A DNA stretch of 55,438 nt from JALZDI01 sp965653225. Lineage in GTDB: Bacteria; Actinomycetota; Actinomycetes; Propionibacteriales; Nocardioidaceae. A program made the position numbers and the translations under genes. How positions within the stretch are numbered: position 1 is the first letter of the stretch; each line of letters starts with the position of its first letter. Below are positions 42,939-49,548 of this stretch, piece by piece. Under the pieces are notes generated by a model. The model was not told the DNA's origin and searched no databases. It worked only from the letters and a program-made list of their open reading frames with translations. The stretch spans positions 1 through 55,438 of the forward strand of contig CBFGZI010000007.1 of assembly GCA_965653225.1 (NCBI GenBank), given 5' to 3'.

Positions 42939-44347
42939 CGGTCGCCTCCCCCGGACTCGCCGTCGAGCAACAGCTCGATGGTCTGCGTGGCGAACTGCTT
43001 CTCCGACAGGCCCGGGGACTCAGACTGCACCGGGAGCTCCGGGTCGACCGGTGCCCGGAACACGTGCAGCCGCTCCTGCTCCCGCGCACTGACTCGGTAC
43101 ATCTTGACGAGCTCACGGGCGTGGTCCTCGCTGTCGGTGATCACTCCCGCTGCATGGTCGAACATGCGGTAGAAGTAGCGCAGGCCCCAGCCTTCCCAGT
43201 TGCCCATAGACGTCTGCTCGGGGCGGAAGAAGCAGAGGTACAACCGCTCGGAGGCGGCCAGCGCACGCCCGTAGCTGCGCATCGCCTGATAGAGCATGGC
43301 CGAGTCGACGTGGACGATCGCGTCGGCGCGGAAGCTCCGCAGGAGCATGACGAGTGCGTGCTGAGCCTGCTCCTTCGACAGAGGACGCGCGATCCTGGCG
43401 AAGTCGATGTGGCGGACACCGTCGGGAAACCTGCCGTCGGGAAACCTGCCGCCGGGTGACTTGGGGCTGTCATCGGTGCCGATCACGACGACCTGGTCGT
43501 GGCCGACGTGGCCGGCCACCGCCTGGGCAAGGTGGTACTCCAGCCGGCGCCCAGGGATCCTCCTGGCGCCGTCGCAGACGAAGACCACCCGCGCGCGCCG
43601 GAACCCGGCGGCCTCCTGAGCGCGGTAGATCGCGCAGACCTCGTCGACGACGGGAGATCTGCTGAGCGGCAGCAGCTTCGGATCGGCGATCTCGGTCCAG
43701 GTCGCGCCGATCAGGGGCTCGATCTCAGCAGCCCGGGCGACCATCGCCCCCAGCTTGCCGGTGCGGAACCGCTGCTGCAGGTCCCGGCGCCTCTCGGCGA
43801 CGAGGTCCGCCACCTCCTGCTGTGGAAGTCCGAGGACGTGCGCGGCCCGCCCGATACGAGGGGCCGGGTCTGCCAGCTCCCCCGCTGCCCTGCCGTGCTT
43901 CAGCCAGGCGAGATAGGGGCTTCGTTCGCCCGGATCCTCGGCCCGCTGCGGGTACCGCCCGATGTACTCGGCCATGGAGAAGTCGGGGTCCGGGCTCAGG
44001 CGTCTGGCAAGGCCGTTCTCGAGGAAGTGCTCGACCAGGTCCACGTCGGGGCGGTCAAGCAGGTTCGGCGCCTGCAACAGGTAGTAGAGGACGTCGAAGT
44101 TCTCGTACAGCAGGTCGTAGTCGGGGTCAGCGCCGATCCTCATCCGGCGCTTGGCGCGGACCACTGCTTCGTCCATCACGGGCCCGAGGTTCGTGGTCTC
44201 GGGGACGATATCGGGCACACGCCCGGGCTGCTGCGCTCTCGGCGCCTGCGCGCTGTCCTGCCGGTCCGTCATCCGCCGGTACAGGCGACCGGCCCGGGCC
44301 CGCGCTCTCAGGTACCACTCACGCTGGCGGCTCGGGGCATTGGTCAT
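42935..44347 (-). CDS. GT-B glycosyltransferase paralogue lacking its C-terminal catalytic domain
   Basis: A 470-residue protein that aligns along its length with the 612-residue product of 45841-47679: ADPDYDLLYENFDVLYYLLQ, FSMAEYIGRYPQRAEDP, FRTGKLGAMVARAAEIEPL, LLRSFRADAIVHVDSA, YGRALAASERLYLCFF and LHVFRAPVDPELP. Directly after this (about residue 440) the 140-residue nucleotide-sugar-binding half of the paralogue is missing, and a 31-residue tail follows whose FATQTIELLLDG resembles the last helix of the paralogue (YGENAADLLLD). This looks like an internal in-frame deletion. The frame stays open and still overlaps the next gene, so the protein may be made. It probably cannot bind donor alone. 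Confidence 0.8.
   Translation of the reverse strand: MTNAPSRQREWYLRARARAGRLYRRMTDRQDSAQAPRAQQPGRVPDIVPETTNLGPVMDEAVVRAKRRMRIGADPDYDLLYENFDVLYYLLQAPNLLDRPDVDLVEHFLENGLARRLSPDPDFSMAEYIGRYPQRAEDPGERSPYLAWLKHGRAAGELADPAPRIGRAAHVLGLPQQEVADLVAERRRDLQQRFRTGKLGAMVARAAEIEPLIGATWTEIADPKLLPLSRSPVVDEVCAIYRAQEAAGFRRARVVFVCDGARRIPGRRLEYHLAQAVAGHVGHDQVVVIGTDDSPKSPGGRFPDGRFPDGVRHIDFARIARPLSKEQAQHALVMLLRSFRADAIVHVDSAMLYQAMRSYGRALAASERLYLCFFRPEQTSMGNWEGWGLRYFYRMFDHAAGVITDSEDHARELVKMYRVSAREQERLHVFRAPVDPELPVQSESPGLSEKQFATQTIELLLDGESGGGDR
43419..43448 (-). repeat. 15-bp exact tandem duplication encoding GRFPD twice
   Basis: CCGTCGGGAAACCTG occurs twice in a row (43419-43433 and 43434-43448), with a diverged third unit next to it (CCGCCGGGTGACTTG). 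It adds a repeated FPDGR to the truncated GT-B protein in a loop that is different in its paralogue. A recent slippage duplication is likely. Confidence 0.8.
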
Positions 44348-44373
44348 CGATACTCTCTCGGTCGCGAGCCCAA

Positions 44374-44389
44374 GGACGTGCGTACGATA
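44374..44389 (-). promoter_or_regulatory. Promoter of the truncated GT-B / GT2 operon (motif shared with 54112-54127)
   Basis: On the minus strand TATCGTACGCACGTCC lies 26 bp before the ATG at 44347, with the -10-like TATCGT 36 bp from it. The same motif, 14 of 16 bases identical, lies 25 bp before the epimerase ATG at 54086. The conserved spacing to the start codon supports a shared promoter type. Confidence 0.55.
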
Positions 44390-44471
44390 CCGTGCGACCG
44401 GGGCCGGGTCGCGGAGGTTCCTCGCCATCCGGCGGTGCGTGCGCTGGGGACAGGCGGCCGCAGGAGCTCCG

Positions 44472-44477
44472 TAGAAT
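44472..44477 (+). promoter_or_regulatory. Candidate -10 (TAGAAT) for the sulfotransferase gene
   Basis: TAGAAT lies 27 bp before the TTG start at 44505, within the 157-bp divergent region. GGGACA at 44447-44452 is a weak -35 with a 19-bp spacer. The AT-rich hexamer stands out in this GC-rich stretch. Confidence 0.4.
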
Positions 44478-44504
44478 GCTGTCCGCTCTCGACGAGGTCA
44501 CACC

Positions 44505-45608
44505 TTGCCAGCCGTACCGGAACCGCTGACCGATCCGCTGGACCTGATGCTGCACATCGGCTCGGCCAAGACCGGTACCTCGTCGATCCAGCGCTTCCTG
44601 CACCGCAACCGGGCGCGACTGGCCGACCTCGGCCTCCTCTATCCCGTGACGCCGGGCCGAACCCGGCACACCCGGCTCGGCCTGTACATCAAGCCCGACG
44701 CCGTCCTGGCCAGCACCCCGGCCTGGCAGCGGCAGCGGTTCGTCCGTCCGGAGAGGTTCCGCAGGACGTTCCACCGACAGCTGCTGGCGGAGATCAGCCA
44801 GTCCGGCCTGTCCCGAGTCCTGTTCTCCGACGAGGCCCTGTACGGCTCCCCGAACGAGGGCCTGCGACGGCTGCGCCAGTTCACCGACCGGATCGCCGGC
44901 AGCGTGCGGCTCGTCGTCTACCTGCGCCGACAGGACGACCAGCTGGTGAGTCGCTACCAGCAGGAGGTGAAGCTGGCGGAGACCCGGCGGATGGCGGACT
45001 GGGTCCCGCGGCTGGACCTGGCCAGAGGCTATGACTACTACGCCCGGCTGAAGCTGTGGGAGCAGCTGCTGGAACCGGACAAGTTCGTCGTCCGTCGTTT
45101 CGAACGCGGCCGCTTCGTGGATGGGTCGCTGTTCCAGGACTTCTTCGAGGCGACCTCCATCGGCGCCCGGGCCGACGAGATGGAACCGGTCGAGCCCGTC
45201 AACGAGAGCCTGGACGTCGAGGCGGTCGAGTTCATGCGAATCCTCAACCTGTACCGGGGGGAGAGCTCGGAGGCGAACGCGCAGCTCGGTGCCAACCGTG
45301 CCATCGCGGCCAGGCTGGCCGCGGTCTCCAACGGGCCGACGCTGACGGCGCCTGCCTCGTTCCTGGACGAGTTCATGGCCCGATGGGAGGAGGCCAACAG
45401 CCGTGTGGCCGCCGACTTCCTGGGCGAGGCTGGGGTGCCGTTGTTCGAGGCCCCGCGTGATGTCAGCAACACCACGACGGAGCAGCGCCTCGATCCGGCC
45501 CGCCTGGACCACTTCCTCGCAGTCGCGGATCTCCCCGAGCAGGTACACCCGTCCCTGCGCCGGCTGGCCGAGCGAGAGGCGAACCACGGCTCGGGCGCGC
45601 TCTGGTGA
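44505..45608 (+). CDS. Sulfotransferase-like protein, paralogue 1
   Basis: A 367-residue protein starting at TTG (GAGG just upstream). The P-loop-like phosphosulfate motif is LMLHIGSAKTGTSSIQRFLH (about residues 14-33) and the 3'-phosphate element is VVYLRRQDDQLVSRYQQEVK (about 137-156). FSDEALYGSPNEGLRRLRQF and the C-terminal NTTTEQRLDPARLDHFL are shared closely with the protein at 54256-55347. Transfer of sulfate from PAPS to a glycan is inferred from motifs and from the neighbouring glycosyltransferases. Divergent from the truncated GT-B gene. After it, 232 bp hold no gene, only an imperfect 20-bp palindrome at 45722-45741. Confidence 0.75.
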   Translation: MPAVPEPLTDPLDLMLHIGSAKTGTSSIQRFLHRNRARLADLGLLYPVTPGRTRHTRLGLYIKPDAVLASTPAWQRQRFVRPERFRRTFHRQLLAEISQSGLSRVLFSDEALYGSPNEGLRRLRQFTDRIAGSVRLVVYLRRQDDQLVSRYQQEVKLAETRRMADWVPRLDLARGYDYYARLKLWEQLLEPDKFVVRRFERGRFVDGSLFQDFFEATSIGARADEMEPVEPVNESLDVEAVEFMRILNLYRGESSEANAQLGANRAIAARLAAVSNGPTLTAPASFLDEFMARWEEANSRVAADFLGEAGVPLFEAPRDVSNTTTEQRLDPARLDHFLAVADLPEQVHPSLRRLAEREANHGSGALW

Positions 45609-45840
45609 ACAGCCCGAGCCGCCGGGTTCGGCCGCAATGCCGGCACAGGCAAGACCAGGCACTGCGTGGCGCGGGCCGGACCGAGCACGTCGGAAAGCTC
45701 CGGGAGTCCACCACCGTGCGGACCGTGCCCAAGGGTACGGTTTCTGCATCTGTCGGGTTGCTTGATGTTCGGCCCGGGCGGCCGGGATCGTGGCTTCTCG
45801 TCGCAGCCGCCGAGGGCCGCACTACGAGGAGATTGACTGC

Positions 45841-47679
45841 ATGTCAGCGGTGAGACGGCACCCTCTGCTCGCCAGGGTGGCCCGCAGACTGCGGCGTGCC
45901 ACCCCTCCGCGACGTCGGGAGCCGGACCCCCCGGAGCCGGTCTACCCCGAGGAGAACGAGGAGCGCACCAACGTCGGCCCGAGGATGGACGCGATCGTCA
46001 CGCGGGCGAAGCGGAACCAGCAGCCGCTCGGCATCGACCCGGACTACGACCTGCTCCGTGAGAACTTCGACCATCTCAACTTCATGCTCCAGGCCGAGGC
46101 GCTGCACAAGCAGCCCGACGCCGACCCGATCGGAGTCTTCCTCCGCAGCGGCGCCCGCGCAGTCAACAGCCCGAACTACAACTTCTCGATGAAGGACTAC
46201 CTCGACCGCTACCCCGAGAGGAGGCGCGGCACCGAGAGCAGTCCCTACCTCGAGTGGGTCAAGCGCGGCCGGGAGTCCGGCGAGATCGCCGACCCCGCTC
46301 AGGGCATCGAGAAGATGGCCGTGCTGCTCGGCCTCCAGCCCAGCCAGGTCGTCGAAGAGCTGGTCGAGACCCGAACGGACATGATGGAACGGCTGCGGAC
46401 CGGCGAGCTGGGCGCGATGTTCGCCAAGGCTGCTGAGGTCGAGCCGCTCGTCGGCGGAGCCTGGGTCGAGGCGACTCGGACGAACCTGCTGCCGCTGAGG
46501 GGCAAGTTCGTCGTTGGTCAGGTGGCAGCGATTCACACCTGCCAAGAGCAGGCCGGCTTCCGACGCGCCCGGCTGGTGGTGGTGACCGACCGACCCCGCC
46601 GCAGTGGCGGCCGCGGGACCACGGGCCACCTCGCGCACGGGCTGTCCATGACGGTGGCGCCGGACGACATCGTCGTGATCTATACCGACGAGGGTGGCGC
46701 AGCCTCCCCCGGGCAGCTTCCGGCGGACGTACGACAGATCGACTTCGCGACCGCCGTGAAGGGGCTGCCCGACGAGCACAGGCAGCAGGCGTTGGTCTCG
46801 CTGCTGCGCTCCTTCCACGCGGACGCGATCGTCAACGTCGACTCGGCCGTGTTCTACGCAGCGCTCACACCGTATGGGAAGGCACTGGCCGCGTCGGAGC
46901 GGATCTTCCTGCACTTCCGCGGCAACGAGCCGCAGCCGCCCGGGACCTGGGACGGCTGGAGCATGAAGTGGTTCTACGCCGCCTACGACTACGTCGCCGG
47001 CTTCATCACCGACAGCTCGTACGTGCGTGACCAGCTGACCGACACCTATCAGCTCAGCGAGACCGATCGGCAGCGGATCCACGTCCTGCGGACGCCGGTG
47101 GAGCCCGGACTGGTCCCGGCGGCTGCCGTGGCGGAGAAGTCGTCGCGGCCCTGCGTCGGCTACTGGGCGGGCCGGTGGGAGTGGCAGGGGCGTTTCGACA
47201 CCGCGCTGGGCGTGGCCAGGCGCATGCCCGACGTCGACTTCGTGTTCTGGGGCGAACCGGCACGTCAGGGAGCGGTGCCGGGTGACCTGCCGGACAACGT
47301 CCTGGTCGAGGAGGGCTTCACCCACATCGGTGGGCTCGACCTCTCGCAGACAGCCGCCTGGCTCCACACCTGCGCGCGTGAGGGCGTGCCGAACCTCCTC
47401 CTCGAGGTCGCCATGACCGATGTCCCGATCGTGGCCGGCGACGTCGGTGGCGTCAGCGAGGTGCTCTCCGAGGAGGACTCCTGGCTGGTCGCCGATTCGG
47501 AGGATCCGCAGGCGTACGCGACGGCCCTGCGGCAGATCATCTCGGACCCGGCTGCGGCAAGGCGGCGTTCCCGTGCGCTGCGGGAGCGCCTGGAGCTCGA
47601 CCGTCCCCAGCGTGCGTACGGTGAGAACGCCGCCGACCTGCTGCTCGACCGAGCCCACCGCGCGAAGGGGGCCCGATGA
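45841..47679 (+). CDS. GT-B (GT4-like) glycosyltransferase, full-length paralogue
   Basis: A 612-residue cytoplasmic protein. Residues about 40-235 are a helical region unique to this family (DYDLLRENFDHLNFMLQAEA, FSMKDYLDRYPERRRGTES). A first Rossmann-like domain (about 236-430) ends YVAGFITDSSYVRDQL. The second (438-600) is a GT4 donor-binding domain: CVGYWAGRWEWQGRFDTALG, VDFVFWGEP and the nucleotide-sugar motif LEVAMTDVPIVAGDVGGVSE. The ATG at 45841 has GAGGAG upstream; an in-frame upstream ATG is less likely. Its stop overlaps the following GT2 start (ATGA). It is the intact relative of the shortened protein on the opposite strand. Confidence 0.82.
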   Translation: MSAVRRHPLLARVARRLRRATPPRRREPDPPEPVYPEENEERTNVGPRMDAIVTRAKRNQQPLGIDPDYDLLRENFDHLNFMLQAEALHKQPDADPIGVFLRSGARAVNSPNYNFSMKDYLDRYPERRRGTESSPYLEWVKRGRESGEIADPAQGIEKMAVLLGLQPSQVVEELVETRTDMMERLRTGELGAMFAKAAEVEPLVGGAWVEATRTNLLPLRGKFVVGQVAAIHTCQEQAGFRRARLVVVTDRPRRSGGRGTTGHLAHGLSMTVAPDDIVVIYTDEGGAASPGQLPADVRQIDFATAVKGLPDEHRQQALVSLLRSFHADAIVNVDSAVFYAALTPYGKALAASERIFLHFRGNEPQPPGTWDGWSMKWFYAAYDYVAGFITDSSYVRDQLTDTYQLSETDRQRIHVLRTPVEPGLVPAAAVAEKSSRPCVGYWAGRWEWQGRFDTALGVARRMPDVDFVFWGEPARQGAVPGDLPDNVLVEEGFTHIGGLDLSQTAAWLHTCAREGVPNLLLEVAMTDVPIVAGDVGGVSEVLSEEDSWLVADSEDPQAYATALRQIISDPAAARRRSRALRERLELDRPQRAYGENAADLLLDRAHRAKGAR

Positions 47680-48458
47680 CCGACCTGACCCTGGTCGTGA
47701 CTGCACACGACGAGAGCGTCGTGTCCGGCCCGACCATGCGCTCCGCGGACCTGGCGGTCGAGGCCGCCCGCGCGCGGGGCTTCACGGTGCAGCAGATCAT
47801 CGCGCTGGACGCGGCGACCGAAGCGACCACGGCCTACTTCCATCAGGCCCGGTTCGACCACTGGGAACGCCGGATCATGCACGAGGGCGACCTCGGGCAC
47901 GCACGCAACGCGTTACTCCCCGACACCGACGGCGAGCTCACGGCCTTCCTGGATGCCGACGACCTCTTCAGCGAGAACTGGCTCGCCGAGGGGATCGCGG
48001 CGGTGAAGGCGGCCGACGAGCGGGGCGAGAAGGTGATCGCGCACCCAGAGCTCAACGTCCTCTTCGACCGGAACTGGGCGGTCAGCCGCAACGTCGACCA
48101 GGACTCGCCGCTGTTCACCCCGCACTACTTCTACGTGCGGAACTACTATGACTCTCTCTGCCTGGCACCCCGGGAAGCCCACCTGGCAGTACCGTACGCC
48201 GGTCGCGACATGCGCAACGGCCTTGCGTTCCAGGACTGGCAGTTCGCCGTCGAGACGATGTCGCGCGGCTGGAAGCACGTGGTGGTCAAGAACACGATCA
48301 TCTTCAAACGTCGCCGCGACGAGTCGCTGGTGACCGAGAGCAAGACCCGCAAGTCCATCGTGCGGTCGCTGCCGGAGATGGCGATCGACCGGGTGCGCGG
48401 CCTGACCGCCAGATCCCCGAAGGCGCCCGCCCAGTCCATGAGCGGGCCGGTGTCGTGA
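47676..48458 (+). CDS. Family 2 glycosyltransferase, paralogue B
   Basis: A 260-residue GT-A protein nearly collinear with the gene at 42159-42938: LTLVVTAHDESVVSGPTMRS, FLDADDLFSENWLAEGI (the DxDD metal site at about residues 94-97), DQDSPLFTPHYFYVRN, FQDWQFAVETMSRGWKHVVV and RRRDESLVTESKTRKS. It is coupled to the upstream GT-B gene by a four-base overlap, exactly as paralogue A is coupled to the truncated GT-B gene. The repeated pairing suggests the two act together on one acceptor. Donor sugar is unknown. Confidence 0.88.
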   Translation: MTDLTLVVTAHDESVVSGPTMRSADLAVEAARARGFTVQQIIALDAATEATTAYFHQARFDHWERRIMHEGDLGHARNALLPDTDGELTAFLDADDLFSENWLAEGIAAVKAADERGEKVIAHPELNVLFDRNWAVSRNVDQDSPLFTPHYFYVRNYYDSLCLAPREAHLAVPYAGRDMRNGLAFQDWQFAVETMSRGWKHVVVKNTIIFKRRRDESLVTESKTRKSIVRSLPEMAIDRVRGLTARSPKAPAQSMSGPVS

Positions 48459-48513
48459 CTCGTGACCAGGGCACGGGTAGGGCACGGGGCGGAGTCCGTC
48501 TAGTGTCTGGCCG

Positions 48514-49548
48514 ATGAGCATGGAAGACCAGGAGCGGAAGAGCGTCGAGGACGCGACTCTGGTTCTGCACATCGGCCTGCACAAGACCGCCTCGTCGTAC
48601 GTGCAGAACGTGCTGAGCGCGTGTCGCTACGACCTGCTCGACGAGGGAGTTTTGTTCCCCACGACGGGGACGAACGACAAGGACGTCCTCAGGACGCGGG
48701 AAGGCGCTCAGTCGGGTCACATACTCTTCACCCGCCCGGGCGAGCCACCTGACCTCGTGCGTGAGCTGCTCACCGAGCTGCCCGACTCTGCCTCGACGGT
48801 CCTGCTGTCGTCGGAGGACTTCACGCTTCCCCGCCGTCGGCCGACACCGGAGCAGTATCTCAGCGCGTTCAGCGTGTTCGGCAGGATCAAGGTCATCCTG
48901 GTGCTGAGGCGTCAGGACGCCTGGATCGAGAGCTTCTACAAGCAGGCCGTCGACCAGTACAACCAGTCCGAGATCCGCTCGTTCGACGAGTATCTCAGAC
49001 AGGTCGGGCCGTCGCTGCTCGACTTCTACACGCGCTTCTCGCCCTGGCGCGACCTGGTCGGCCCGGAGAACTTCCATGTCCTGTCCTACGACGACCTGCC
49101 GGACGGAGCCGCGCTGTGTCAGCGCTTTCTCGAGATCGTGGGGATCGGCGGCTCCCTGCTCGACCGGGTCGCCTCGGTCTCCTCGCCGCGGTACGACAGC
49201 GTGCGAGCGATCGACACGTTGGGCCTGCGCATCCTCAACAGCTACCGGCTGAAGGACCGCGACACCCGGGTCAGGACCGCCAAGTCGATCTACGCCGCCG
49301 CGCCTGAAGGCGACATCGAGCTGATGACGCCTGCGATGAGGGAAGGCATCCAGGCCAGGTGCGGCCCGATCAACGAACGCATCGAGGCGGAGTGGTTCAA
49401 GGACGCCGTGCCTGGTTTCCGGTTCGGGTCACCTCTGCCGACAACGGCCAGCCCGCCGACGGGACCCGAGGTGGTCGACTACCTCGACCAGGTCATCGCA
49501 CTGTGCGAGGCAGCCCGGAGCTCAGCCGACGTCGATGGCTCCGCCTGA
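48514..49548 (+). CDS. Sulfotransferase-like protein, paralogue 2 (divergent)
   Basis: A 344-residue protein with the sulfotransferase-type start LVLHIGLHKTASSYVQNVLS (about residues 16-35), LLSSEDFTLPRR, and the 3'-phosphate element ILVLRRQDAWIESFYKQAVD (about 129-148). It is more distant from the other two family members here and has no NTTTEQ-type tail. TAGTGT at 48501-48506 lies so close to the ATG that the transcript may be leaderless. Its stop abuts the ATG of the double glycosyltransferase gene, implying co-translation. Activity on a glycan with PAPS is inferred. Confidence 0.72.
   Translation: MSMEDQERKSVEDATLVLHIGLHKTASSYVQNVLSACRYDLLDEGVLFPTTGTNDKDVLRTREGAQSGHILFTRPGEPPDLVRELLTELPDSASTVLLSSEDFTLPRRRPTPEQYLSAFSVFGRIKVILVLRRQDAWIESFYKQAVDQYNQSEIRSFDEYLRQVGPSLLDFYTRFSPWRDLVGPENFHVLSYDDLPDGAALCQRFLEIVGIGGSLLDRVASVSSPRYDSVRAIDTLGLRILNSYRLKDRDTRVRTAKSIYAAAPEGDIELMTPAMREGIQARCGPINERIEAEWFKDAVPGFRFGSPLPTTASPPTGPEVVDYLDQVIALCEAARSSADVDGSA

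Noticed and set aside
45609..45840. Small gene between the sulfotransferase and GT-B genes
   Set aside because: Short open frames here have no ribosome-binding site and no recognisable sequence; an imperfect 20-bp palindrome (45722-45741) may be regulatory but has too little support to list as a feature.
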